A DNA stretch of 64,000 nucleotides from Embiotoca jacksoni. Taxonomy: Eukaryota; Chordata; Actinopteri; Embiotocidae. The DNA is taken from positions 3,244,926 through 3,308,925 of the forward strand of contig JAKOON010000007.1 in NCBI GenBank assembly GCA_022577435.1, in the 5' to 3' direction. A program made the position numbers and the translations under genes. This document shows positions 10,848-22,598 of this stretch, one piece after another. The notes beneath the pieces were generated by a model. The model worked only from the letters and a program-made list of their open reading frames with translations. It did not search any database and was not told the origin of the DNA. The stretch's first letter is position 1. Each line of letters opens with the position of its first letter.

Positions 10848-12591
10848 ATGATGGTCGTGTTATGGATTGCATTGCTTTTTTTTCATCGAGCATGTAAGTG
10901 CTGCTTTTTTTCAAGCCAAAAATTCTGTGCATTAGAGATTTTTCACTCTCCTTTATTTAATGTTTTTCTGTTTTCTTTTAATTCAGATACGTTGGTTCCA
11001 ATAACGACAGTTCAGATCGGAGAACCAGTGACCTTGACATGTGCTTTACTCAAATTTAGCTCCGTACGATTCCAATGGTACAAGCAGAGCGCCGGGGATA
11101 ATCTTAAATTAATTGTGACACTCTTGACATCGACAAGTACGTTTGAACCAGAGTTTCCTCAATCAACAATCCAAGCACATCTTTATGGCGGTTTTAGCAA
11201 CCTGACCATTCTGAGGACAGTCCAGGAGGATGAGGGGATGTATCACTGTACAAGCACAGATTGGATTAACACTGACTGGATTGGGACATATTTGTTAATA
11301 AAAGGTAATAATGTGATTTTTTTTTTTTTTTTTTATACAGACTTGTGTTTCTATGCACATTCGAAAAAAACGCCAACTGTGTTACTGCCATTTTTATTAC
11401 ACAGGAAACAGTCAGACATCAAACTACACCGTCACTCAGTGGCCGACAGCATCAGGTCCAGGCCGAGACTCAGCAACTCTCCAGTGTTCAATCCTCTCTG
11501 ACCCTGAGCACATGAAATGTCCAGGACATCACAGTGTATTCTGGTTCAGAGTCGGATCAGATGAGTCTCATCCAGACACCATCTACACTGACGGAAATAG
11601 AAATAATGAATGTGACGAGAAATCTGACGCTCAGAAGAGCTGCATTTATCGCTTCTCTAAGAACATCAGCTCCTCTGATGCTGAGACTTACTACTGTGCT
11701 GTGGCCACATGCGGAAGGATATTATTTGGAAACATATCTAAGCTGCACCTTGGTAAGATTTTGAGTTCAGTAATATCAGACATCCTCTAATTATGTTGAT
11801 ACCATTGTGAACAATATGGCAGTTAAGAAGCACTGAATTTGTTGTTTTGTTTGTTTTCTAGCTCAAACAACACATTCAGTATTAATTGAGAGGGTGATAT
11901 TAATCGTCTGTTTGGCCATTTCTGTCATTGGAAATGTTGTTCTCATCTGCAAGCTAAGAGTATGTGAACAGTGGAGAGGTGAGTGAAGCTAAAAGTGTTG
12001 GAAAGACTAAAATTCTCCTGTGACATTTATATTATTAAATGTATAATAATTATATGTTATACATGTATTTTAAACACAAGCTCAGACAAGCCTTTTCAAG
12101 TACTATTGTAAAATCATCAGGGCTCAGTCATTGTGCATATTTAAGAAATTGATGTAAAGTAGTAGTAGTTTTTTAAACATAGTCTTCTTTGCTATATTAT
12201 ATCATTCATTGCTCCTAATGATTTGTATTCTATGACTTTATACTGTGAGGGAAAAGTGCATTTATTGATTATATTTTTGATATTATAATTTGGTTTTAGC
12301 TTTAGAAACGGAAAGTGCTCTTTCAGAAGCACAAAAAGATTCCTCGCGACAACCAATAGACGATACTGTAAGTTAAATTGACAAATGAAAATTATTATTC
12401 TGTAAATATATGTCTCCAAATCAGCATATCAGTCTTTCCAACTAATTTGTTAATTGTTTTATTCACCACAGACTGAAGCTGAACACAATCTGAACTATGC
12501 GCCATTAAATTTCTCTGAAAGAAAAGCAACAAGAGGGAGAAAGAAGAGAGAGTTTGCCGAGGACTGTGTCTACTCTCAAGTTAAACACTGA
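10848..12591 (+). CDS. nitr: NITR gene 3: inhibitory-type two-Ig-domain receptor
   Basis: Predicted exons are 10848-10893, 10987-11304, 11405-11752, 11862-11978, 12300-12367 and 12472-12591; 338 residues, phases 1-1-1-1-0. The V domain differs from gene 1 in its loops: FSSVRFQW in the CDR1 region, TIQAHLYGG in strands C''-D, and CDR3-like TSTDWINTDWIGT. This loses the N-glycosylation site NGT at the J-like end. The I domain is almost identical to its neighbours (a G-to-E change gives DAETYYC). The tail reads ALETESALSEAQ, then TEAEHNLNYAPLNF with a canonical ITIM, and ends CVYSQVKH. It is the twin of gene 7, whose V CDR3 it matches exactly. Reading frame and splice sites appear intact. Confidence 0.87.
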
Positions 12592-14033
12592 CACCGGTGA
12601 CCATGTGGAGCATCTCCTGAATTATGAATTAAACCTCACATGATACAGTTCCTGTACTGACTCTTTAGACTTTTTATTTTTCTATCTTAGCTAAATATTC
12701 AGAAATATTCCATATTAACAGAGTTCAGTTGCTTCATCGGCGATAATATTTGGGCTCTCAAAGCGTAAAGATAGTTTTGATGCATTTTCCATCCCTGGTT
12801 TTTAACTGTATTGACTCACTGTCTTGTCTTGTTTTTTTTCATTTAAAGTTTATTATATGAAATGTCTTTCTGAGTTTTTTGTTTGAAATCAGTTTATGAA
12901 CGCAAACGAGAGGAGAAAGACAGACGAGCGGGCTAAAGGAGAAATCTGGTCAACTTTCAACGGCAATTTAATCTAGTTCGATAAAAAGATTTTATAATAC
13001 CATGTAGGATGCAGATATCCGACCCGTGTTTTTAGACTGAAAACCATTTATTCTGTCAAAATAATAAAAAACTTAACAATGGCTTTATACAGACTGATAA
13101 TATAAACACCTTTTCATTCTACTGCATCCTGTCAGTGTGCTGAAGCCTCTTAAGAAATTTCCTTTGTGACGTTTCATTACACAAAATGTTTGCTCATTAG
13201 AGATGCTGACAAAGCCACATGTTGGTTGATTGTTATTGTGTTTGTGGAGTTTTTACAAAGTTCTGCTGGTAACAACCTGTTATCCACACTGCTCATCTAT
13301 GATCTATGATCCAACCTCTGACCCAAATCTTAATAAATTGCCATATTTTGCAAGAATTCCTCAAACTTAGAGTTTGTATCACCTCCTGATTACTGCCAAC
13401 GTTTACGTTCAGTAACTTGGAATAACGGAAAGAAAAGCATTACATGTAATCCTTGTCACCAAAACATTAACCCACAGGTTATAGCCACTGCCTCCGCCAA
13501 TTTCTACTTCCTGAACCCCTCCCACTAAGATTCACGTTATCCACCTAACAGATTTGGTTCAGTTACAACACAGTTCTAGTGTGCACTGATTGTTCCCATC
13601 GAATACATGAATAAATATTCACTGATGTATTCAATACAAAATAAAGGAAAAAGATCATGGATTTCCTCTTCAGTAACAGTATGATATTGTTTTGCATTAT
13701 TCATATTTATTTCAAATATTGAGAGGTTACACGAGATCCGTCTGATAAGAAATAATAATCATAACAATAATAAAAAAAACATACAAATAATAGTAACATC
13801 ATGATGAAGATCTACCTTCAGTTTACACAACCAATATTAGAAAAATCAAATGCTACCTATTCAAATCTTTTTCATCAGGCCATTAACAATAACATCGCAG
13901 CAAAAATCGAATCCGTCCTCACCATGCATTTTTTTATTGCATGTCTCATCCTGTTTCATTCACCTCAACAGGAATAACATGCTGGATTTGTGTGAAGATA
14001 TTTTAAATGTCCATTATTCAGGGGGACATCCCT
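12592..14033. other. Spacer between NITR genes 3 and 4 (tail-to-tail)
   Basis: 3' flanks of two convergent genes. Up to about 13620 it matches the gene 1 downstream flank. From there it matches only 35250-35664, so about 13620 is a block boundary. Minus-strand AATAAA (plus TTTATT at 13933-13938) is a plausible poly(A) signal for gene 4. No other exon is seen. Confidence 0.6.
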
Positions 14034-17000
14034 TTACTGGTGTTCTCTTGTGTCAGAGTATATACACTCCTCTGGTAGGTCCCTCTTGTTCTTATGTCTT
14101 ATAGCTTTTCTTGAGGGAAAATCCAGCGCCGCATAGTTTCTTTCTTCTGCTTCACCATCCTGCAAATTAATAATATTAGCGATCAGAGTTTAATATCATA
14201 ACCAATTACTTTTAGAACATTTTTAAACTACACATTAAAAGCTATCGGACCCAGAGACCTATAAAGCATCCAAAGATTGATGATTTCCATTCTAACCACA
14301 TTATTGAACCAGAATGAACTTTGTTTTGGTCAACTGTTTAGTTGAAGTAGCATAAAAACACAGAACAAAGCCATCCAGTAACTGCAAATTTCTCCTGTAC
14401 TCAATCCCAGGTTTCCCATTCTGTGTTTTTCAACCTTAAAAATAAGGGTTCACTTTGTCCTCCATGATATTTATCTGATGTCAAAGAACCACGTCTTAGG
14501 ATTCAAGTCTAGTCATCCATTTGTGAATGTTTAAATTATATTTACCGCATTTCTTGGTTGATTGTCAGCTGATCTGTCCCGTTCAGCATGATTGGAAGCC
14601 GTTACTTCTCCTGTTCATCAAAACAAGACATTAACTGTAATATACCTTGTTTTGCAGTCCAGGATTTAAAGAACTAATCATGATAAGGCCTCCCTTTGCT
14701 CTCCAAACAGCTGGTTTCTGTTCTTGACTGGTACTCTGCTGTTGTTGTCTATCCTGCTCAAGGTTTTCTGATTTCTGGTAAAGAGTGGTGAGTTACCCTG
14801 TCTTTTTCTTACCCCCAACCAGTCTGGCTGTTCACCTTTAATCTCTCCTCGACAAGTTACTTTTGTCCACAGAACTGATGCTCACTGGATGTTGTTTTGT
14901 TTTCTGTATCTCTCTGAGTAAACTAGACATTGTTGTGGTGAAAATCTCAGGAGATATGATGCCAACAATCTGGCATGTTGTTCCCAGACCACAATTCACT
15001 GTGAAAATAGACCGGATCTGGAAGAGCTCCATTGGGGATCGTTTCAAGTCGTTGGATCCTACTGGGCGTAGACCTAGGGTTCATTTTAAAACTATTGGAG
15101 GAGCCATTAACCAATCAGCATTGACTGCCATAAGTCGTATGTGGTGCGCTGAAACTTTTCCAACCTCTGCCGTTGTTGGAACAACTTGGTCATCACACTA
15201 AGCCACTCTGACTGGCCGTTTCTTTATCCATCATCCAGAATGGCGTGCCAAACATTAATGCGAACAGGATTTCCAGACTAAAATCACAGCCAAGACTCAA
15301 TCTGTGGGCAATAGTTAAGCAGAGCCAGGCCAACAATCATGCATTTTTTTTCTGGATATTTGAAGTGAACGTTAACTGAAGCTCCTTACATATATCTGTG
15401 TGATCAATGCAATATACAGATGCCAAGTGATTGGCTGCCTGAATAATCCTAATCTTACTGAATAAGTAGCATGCAGGTGTTCCTAATAAAGTGCCAGTGA
15501 TTTATTTGTTCTTTTGACAAACCTACCTTTACCATATTTACAACCTGGCTTTTGCTTTCTGGTGAGAATCAGAGCGGTATTCAGGAGCACAGAGCAGGTG
15601 AGCAGTGTCCCGAGCACAATGACAAGGAACAGTTCTTGCCCTGAAATGAGAAGACGTGTGTTCTGCTTTTAGTGAATTGTTAGAAGTTGTCAACATTAAC
15701 AAAACTGACTGAGCTCAATCCTTACTGAGTTTCATACAGATAGTTTTTATCAGTCAAATTAGGACTCAGACTTTTTTTTTTCAGGAAAAGCCGAAAGCAA
15801 CCGTTTAAAGACACCAGTGACGTATTGTCCACTTGATGATTTCAGGTTAATTTCGATTTTTAGGCTGGAGTTTATGGCATTTTAATCTTGGATTGTGTTG
15901 CATTGTAATGTCTCATGTTAACAACACCCCAGTGACATGATCACAGGAGAAATTATGTAAGCTCTGTCAAATTGAGCCCCACAGGAAATGGTGGAAAACA
16001 CATACAAAAGAACAAAGAGAATTAGGTTAGCGGAAGCAGCTAAACTCAACCTCAGAGAGAACAAGTCCATCTGCAACCCAGGGCTATTCAATTTCAATAG
16101 TAAGAGGTCCGTATAGGAAGATTACTGGGGCCCAAGGGCCGCACTTAATATTTTATGAATTAATGTCTACAAATAATTCTTAACGTTAATAGATATATTA
16201 GTGCATGGAATAAACCAATAAACCATCCTTTTCATGGTATCAGTTTTAGACAGTAAAACACAAGAATGAACATAGTAAAACATTATGTGCCTGTTTATGA
16301 TACTATCAAAACAACTCCAAGCAGACATAAAGTGCTTATCTTAGGTCCATATCCACATTTGTTTAAGGTGAAACAGTGAAACAGGATCCACACAGGCATT
16401 TTCTTGCAGGCGACAGAAAATTTTAAGCGGGTCGTGTCCAGTCACAGTTTCAGTAGCCCTGCTTTAAACTATATTAACTAGTTCATTGTCTATTTTTTTT
16501 TCTTTTTATTGTGACCCTTTAAAAAAAATAGAAAGTCTACTCACTGCCCCTTAACAAATACATTATATACAGTATTTCTAACAGTGAGGACTTCAACCAG
16601 ATCTAATTTGGATCAACTTTCAAGGCCTGATGAGATAAAAAAAAAAAATAAATAAATAAAAATAACGACACAAACATGTTATTATTTTTCTATTAGCTTG
16701 TCTCTTACCCATATTCACAAAAATCAGTAGAATAAATGTGATCAATATAGATGCATATTGACTTTGATGAAACTGTAAATACATACTTATTTCCACTTTA
16801 GTTCCTTCACCAAACAGGATCTCTCCACATGTGTCCACAGCACAGTAGTAGGTCCCAGCATCAGAAGAGTCTCTTATGGTTTTGGACAGACGGTAAACGC
16901 ATCTCCTTTCCTTTTGTTCATAACTGCTGATATTGTCGGTGTAAATGATTCCTGGAAGGGATTGGGATCGGGCTTTGAACCAGTGCACATTGCATGCACC

Positions 17001-17734
17001 TGGACACTGATCTGTGTTTTCTTGGTTCTTGGAGAGAAATGAACACTGCAGAGTCACTGGCTCGCCCAGCCGGACCGACTCCACATCTGGACTTTGTTTC
17101 ACGTAGACAGATTTCTGCACATTTTTACGATCTGATTCACAAAAATAACATGAAAAGAAATTAACTATAGTTCTTTGGGTATTCACACAGTTATAGAAAA
17201 CACAGTAAAATGAATATTCTTTACCTTTCACAGCCAAGAGTGTGCCATTAATAAAAGCTAATTTGTATGCCGATCCTGCTTGACAGAAATATGTTCCTTC
17301 ATCTTCTTTGCTTATGTTTCTTATGGTAAGAGAATGCATTTTACCCACTTTTGTGACATCAAATCTTGGGTTGTCAAATTGTTCTGCGAGGTTTAATTTG
17401 GCAAAAATTCCCATGGCAACTGTTTGGACCATGTATCCAAAATACAGCCTGTACCAGTAGAACAAGCTTGTTCCATCCTCAATGACTGTACATGTTACAG
17501 TAAAAGTATCACCAAGTTCAGCCACAGTCAAAGAGACCTGTTGAGGAACCTTCTGAGTTTGCGTCAAACCTAAAGAAAAGAGACCAACAATAATAAGACA
17601 GGGAAAAACAACAACTCAATCTTAACCTAGAAAAAAAAAAAAAGTGGTTTACACTGGTTCTTATCTTACAGTACACAAGAACTGTACTCACATAATGTAC
17701 ATAGAAGAATCAAAGCAGAAAGTCTTCCGATCAT
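14034..17734 (-). CDS. nitr: NITR gene 4: divergent NITR on the opposite strand, ITIM-like tail
   Basis: Minus-strand exons in coding order are 17734-17692, 17569-17225, 17131-16787, 15640-15533, 14610-14546 and 14159-14034; 343 residues, with the same 1-1-1-1-0 phases as the plus-strand genes. The leader is MIGRLSALILLCTL. The V domain has TFTVTC, FYWYR, DEGTYFC and a J-like INGTLLAVKG. The I domain has LQC, CPGACNVHWF, YYCAVDTCG and a canonical J-type FGEGTKVEI. The TM exon is a long hydrophobic stretch ending ILTRKQK. The tail has NYAAL and CIYSDT. NYAAL has R at -2, so it is ITIM-like rather than strict. A minus-strand CCAAT box is at 17824-17828. The V-to-I intron is only 93 bp and open in frame. 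A near-identical twin is gene 8. This is a different V family from the six plus-strand genes. Confidence 0.84.
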
Positions 17735-18959
17735 CACGCTACTCTTGCACAACTGATCTTCCCACTCAAAATGGAAAATGTAGTCACAAAATGATCAAGG
17801 TATGCAAAATGGAAATCCGGGTGATTGGCTGAAACATAGAAAACGTGCTTCCTGTACAGTTTTTTTTTTCATTGAAAGGTGAAGATTCTGAAGCAATATT
17901 CGAACAACATAATTATGACTGAAAAATCTATTTTATCTATGATTATATTTAGTAATCCTGTTATACAGGCAAACATAAATATCATTTGATTTTCAAAAAA
18001 CTGTATTTTAAAACTGAATGTTTTTAGTGTCTTTTTTGATATCCAGTTTGTACTAAGCACATGGTCAAGAAAGTGTTTTAGGTCCAACACAAAACTATCA
18101 ATAAACAAATAGCCTGGAGTTGTAGTCACAGACCAGTGTTATTAGGACAAAACAGTAGTTACTTATTTCTGCAAATTTATAGAGTGGTCTTGAAGCAAAG
18201 GCAACAATTCGGAAGAGATTAAATAAAAGATATATCAAAATTAATATTTTTAGTGTCCATAATGTGTTGGACAATAATACAGTGGATAATCTAGCTGGAT
18301 TATTCAATTAAGTAATTTTTTTTTTTGCAGTTTTAAGGCATTTCAAACCTTTTTTTTTTATTCACTCAAACTGATAATGAAACTCGCAAAGTTTCTTGTA
18401 AAAAGCTCGGAGGTTCCTTCAGGAAATTCATTGAGACATTTAGAGTAACTGTCTCCTCTTCCTCTGAAAGCCTCTGATCCTTTGCTGCACCAGTGTAGTC
18501 TTTAGTGCAGGGTTGTTGGAGGACTGAAAGCCATTAATGGAAAGTAACAACATTTACTCGATAACTGTAATCGGTCAAGTGATGTAACTTTCAACCTCTC
18601 CAATACATTTCTGTGAAAAATATTAGTACTCCTTAACCTTACTGTATGATACTACAGTGTCTGGCTACTTTTCATATTAAGATTTACATTTAAAACATTT
18701 CATCATTTGTAAGTTTAATGCATCAAATTAGCAAAAGATTTGTTTAAAATTAGGTCCTGCTCAATCAACTACTACATTAATGAATACAAGTACACAGGAC
18801 TGACAGGGGTCATTCCTGTAGTAGTAATAGTAGTAGTAGTACTTTTAGAGTGCTGTATTGCCACTTTATTCAATCATCTGAATTCTTCTTTCACCACTGC
18901 TAAAACCATTGTAGTGTGATTTTACAAATGATCAAATAAATTACTTATTGTAAGTCGAA
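17735..18959. other. 5' flank of NITR gene 4
   Basis: Gene 4 promoter region (CCAAT at 17824-17828, minus) and AT-rich sequence duplicated at 39367-40591. A short (TAG)n tract is near 18825. No exon is recognised. Confidence 0.6.
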
Positions 18960-19815
18960 TCCAAGTGGTAACCCAAGGTGACATCAACCACTAGTTTGTG
19001 GAGGCCTTACTGTTGTTTTGAAGCCTCCAGTCTGGCACCTTGGATGTCACCATCTTGTTTTTTTGGAGCCCGAAGTGACCGTATTCGGAAGGGCTAGGGA
19101 GAAGCGAGCGGTGAATTTGACTCAGCATCAAGCAGCAACAGTGATGTAACCCATTGGTTTTTGAGTGGCCATTATGAAGCTTCGATTTCGGATTTTGGCC
19201 TGCGCCATCTTGCCAGTTCGCAGCGGATTTTGAGCCAGCAGTGACCATATTTGGATGAGATGGGGGGGGGTGGAGCGAGTGGTGAATCTGACTCAGTCTG
19301 ATTTGAAACCCGGTGATACACATCCCGCCCACCGATATCTGTAACCTCACTGCACCAACAGGCCTGTCAATCAACCAGACACAACCCAAAACCACGGCTT
19401 TTTGGAGTTTATTTTCTCATTAATGATGGGATTGTTTTCAGATGGACAGCCAGAACACTAATAACAGCAGTGACTTTAGCTCACAAAACCGAAATAACTC
19501 ATGGAAAAAATTTATTGATTTAGAATTTGAATGGGAGTCTATGGAGCCGGAGCCAACCTCCAGCTGCACTCGGGGGTATTGCAGTTTAAGGCACTTCTGC
19601 ATCGGTCTCATTTTTCATACCCAGAAGCTCCAGCCACTTTTCTATACAAGCGATTCTAAGACCTCGAGGGTACTATGCCCCGCCCACCTTTACCAGAAAT
19701 TTGTCTGCTCCCCAGGCATTTCAATTAAACCAGACACACCCTCAAACATAGCTCTCTTTGAGGCCTGATATCTAATTAATTCTGATAGACGTATCAGACT
19801 TTTCAGAGCCACAGT
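18960..19815. repeat. Interspersed repeat cluster
   Basis: A short inverted repeat (AAGGTGACATC near 18977 against GATGTCACC near 19045) is followed by an internally duplicated motif: GTGACCGTATTCGGA...GCGAGCGGTGAAT and GTGACCATATTTGGA...GCGAGTGGTGAAT. A block with CACTCGGGGGTATTGCAG then lies near 19566. The last has relatives at 41570-41600 and 47400-47450. It is likely old non-autonomous DNA-element material. The cluster is duplicated as a whole at 40592-41400. The ORFs across it are not protein-like. Confidence 0.5.
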
Positions 19816-19818
19816 CTA

Positions 19819-21451
19819 CAGTGGGTACGGAAAGTATTCAGACCCCTTTACATTTTTTACTCTTTGTTTCATTGCAGCCATTTGCTGAAATCAAAAAAGT
19901 TCATTTTATTTCTCATTAATGTACACTAAGCACCCCATCTTGACAGAAAAAAACAGAAATGTAGAAATTTGTGCAAATTTATTAAAAAAGAAAAACTGAA
20001 ATATCACATGGTCATAAGTATTCAGACCCTTTGCTGTGACACTCATATTTAACTCACATGCTGTCCATTTCTTCTGATCCTCTTTGAGATGGTTCTACTC
20101 CTTCATTGGAGTCCAGCTGTGTTTAATTAAACTGATTGGACTTGATTATGAAAGGCACACACCTGTCTATATAAGACCTTACAGCTCACAGTGCATGTCA
20201 GAGCAAATGAGAATCATGAGGTCGAAGGAACTGTCCAAGGAGCTCAGAGACAGAATTGTGGCAAGGCACAGATCTGGCCAAGGTTACAACATAATGTCTG
20301 TAGCACTCAAGGTTCCTAAGAGCACAGTGGCCTCCATAATCCTTAAATGGAAGAGGTTTGGGACGACCAGAACTCTTCCTAGACCTGGCCGTCCAGCCAA
20401 ACTGAGCAATCGTGGGAGAAGAGCCTTGGTGAGAGAGGTAAAGAAGAACCCAAAGATCACTGTGGCTGAGCTCCAGAGATGCAGTAGGGAGATGGGAGAA
20501 AGTTACACAAAGTCAACTATCACTGCAGCCCTCCACCAGTCGGGGCTTTATGGCAGAGTGGCCCGACGGAAGCCTCTCCTCAGTGCAAGACATATGAAAG
20601 CCCGCATAGAGTTTGCCAAAAAACACATGAAGGACTCCCAGACTATGAGAAATAAGATTCTCTGGTCTGATGAGACCAAGATTGAACTTTTTGGCGTTAA
20701 TTCTAAGCGGTATGTGTGGAGAAAACCAGGCACTCCTCATCACCTGCCCAATACAATCCCAACAGTGAAACATGGTGGTGGCAGGATCATGCTATGGGAG
20801 TGTTTTTCAGCTGCAGGGACAGGACGACTGGTTGCAATTGAAGGAAAGATGAATGCGGCCAAGTACAGAGATATCCTGGAAGAAAACCTCTTCCAGAGTG
20901 CTCTGGACCTCAGACTGGGCCGAAGGTTCACCTTCCAACAAGACAATGACCCTAAGCACACAGCTAAAATAACAAAGGAGTGGCTTCGGAACAACTCTGT
21001 GACCATTCTTGACTGGCCCAGCTAGAGCCCTCACCTAAACCCAATTGAGCATCTCTGGAGAGACCTGAAAATGGCTGTCCACCAACGTTCACCATCCAAC
21101 CTGACAGAACTGGAGAGGATCTGCAAGGAAGAAGGGCAGAGGATCCGCAAATCCAGGTGTGAAAAGCTTGTTGCATCATTCCCAAGAAGACTCATGGCTG
21201 TACTAGCTCAAAAGGGTGCTTCTACTCAATACTGAGCAAAGGGTCTGAATACTTATGACCTTGTGATATTTCAGTTTTTCTTTTTTAATAAATTTGCACA
21301 AATTTCTACATTTCTGTTTTTTTCTGTCAAGATGGGGTGCTGAGTGTACATTAATGAGAAATAAAATTAACTTTTTTGATTTTAGCAAATGGCTGCAATG
21401 AAACAAAGAGTGAAAAATTTAAAGGGGTCTGAATACTTTCCGTACCCACTG
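19819..21451 (+). mobile_element. Tc1/mariner-superfamily transposon (Tc1-like), 1633 bp
   Basis: Ends are perfect inverses (CAGTGGGTACGGAAAGTATT and its complement), bounded by TA at 19817-19818 and 21452-21453, the Tc1 target site. The terminal inverted repeats are about 216 bp. Each holds an outer and an inner GTATTCAGACCC repeat, the IR/DR layout of many fish Tc1 elements. One transposase gene lies between. The two flanks match different genomic contexts (41.63 kb on the left, 9.47/31.19 kb on the right), so the element marks a rearrangement junction. Confidence 0.95.
20216..21235 (+). pseudogene. Tc1-like transposase, one premature stop
   Basis: A single frame runs from ATG 20216 to TGA 21233-21235 (339 codons, the usual Tc1 length), broken only by a TAG at 21023-21025 (codon 270). 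The N-terminal half has the paired-like helix-turn-helix region (MRSKELSKELRDRIV, then GRPAKLS). The DDE domain shows SDETKIELFG with the first Asp and FQQDNDPKHTA with the second. After the stop, NPIEHLW carries the catalytic Glu. The stop cuts the protein between the second Asp and the Glu, so the product cannot be active. I chose 20216 rather than the upstream in-frame ATG because the family begins at this position. Confidence 0.92.
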
Positions 21452-21453
21452 TA

Positions 21454-22289
21454 TGTGAATATGTTACACGTGGTTCATTTAAATTTGAAGTCTGGTAATG
21501 CCAGGGCCCTTTTAAAAGGACATCTTAACCGGTGTGGAAAAACATTCAATGTGAATGTTATTCTCTATTTGTTGAATCATTTCACTTTCACTGAATGGTG
21601 ACATTGATGTCAAGAAAGAGCAAATAGCTGCTACTCTTTTGTAGTTTGTGTCCCATTCGGAAATACAGACAAACTATTTTTAATCAAGATGTATTGGCAT
21701 GGGTTATACAGAGGAAATCAAGCCCAATCTAAACCCATCCCTGGACTTTAAGAACAGCGCTATAGACACAAAGCTTCATGAACCTTCACTTCAGGTTTCA
21801 ATATTTACAGTATATTCAGTTCAGTCTTAAAAGATGCAGTTATGTACTACTCAAGGAAGCTCTAATGAATACTTTTGAGTTGCATCATCGTAAATGTAGG
21901 ATCCAGTCTGGAGCTTTACTCAATTCAAGCTCCAAAGAAAGATATTCTGATGAAAAGCGATTCAAAATCAGGATATGTTGAACTATGCTGCTAGAAATAT
22001 TTTTGTAAATGGAAATTCTCTTAATCTCTAATCTCCACAATGTAAAATGCTGTTTCAGGTGGAGTATACGTGTGTTCGTCCCAAACAGCTTGATCTGAAA
22101 AGTCTAAATCTTCTTGGCAATGTTGTGACCAAGAGTGTTTGGGTTCGCACGTAGTTGATCTCTCTGTGAGAGTTATAGACACATGAAACAAAAGCTTACT
22201 GCTGCTGTTGTTTCATGTGTTTAGGTTGGAAAGATAGTTGGTATTATTTCCACTGTGGTAGTACAGCGAAGCACCAACGTATCGAGTGG
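21454..22289. other. Unit 2 upstream spacer
   Basis: Sequence from the Tc1 right end to the gene 5 distal promoter. It matches 9467-10318 and 31190-32024, the sequence that precedes each gene-3-type promoter. No exon recognised. Confidence 0.65.
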
Positions 22290-22438
22290 CCAATCAGATC
22301 GTTTTAAAATTGTTCCCTCCCACTTTTTGCGAGTACATAAATCAATGTATGATATGTTCTAACGTAGATGAAGACACGAGTGGATTAATCGGAAAATGAT
22401 GATCATATTTCATTTACTGCTGATGCTCAGAGTAGGGC
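22290..22438 (+). promoter_or_regulatory. Distal promoter and alternative leader exon of NITR gene 5
   Basis: CCAAT (22290-22294) and leader ORF 22396-22438 (MMIIFHLLLMLRVG, phase-1 GTAAG donor). The TATA region is shortened to ACATAAATC. Immediately downstream, about 230 bp present in genes 1, 3 and 7 are missing, so the distal leader lies only 160 bp from the proximal one. Confidence 0.45.
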
Positions 22439-22471
22439 GTAAGTATATAGAGCTTGTTTTCAAGAGCTTGT

Positions 22472-22598
22472 TGTGGCAGGAAGTGTGCGTATTCTGTCAC
22501 AACCAATCAGAAGCTTTTTAAAGTCTGACTTATCACAACTGTCTCACATCCTTTACTCACTGACATACCAACTACATTCCCATGAAGACATCAATGTC
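22472..22598 (+). promoter_or_regulatory. Proximal promoter of NITR gene 5
   Basis: Conserved GCAGGAAGTG, CCAAT (22503-22507) and TTTTTAAAG block plus the overlapping upstream ORF. Confidence 0.5.

Noticed and set aside
14863..15201. 112-codon plus-strand ORF inside gene 4 intron, repeated at 36494-36832
   Set aside because: Its preservation is explained by the recent duplication of the whole segment; no recognisable domain and it lies antisense within an intron.
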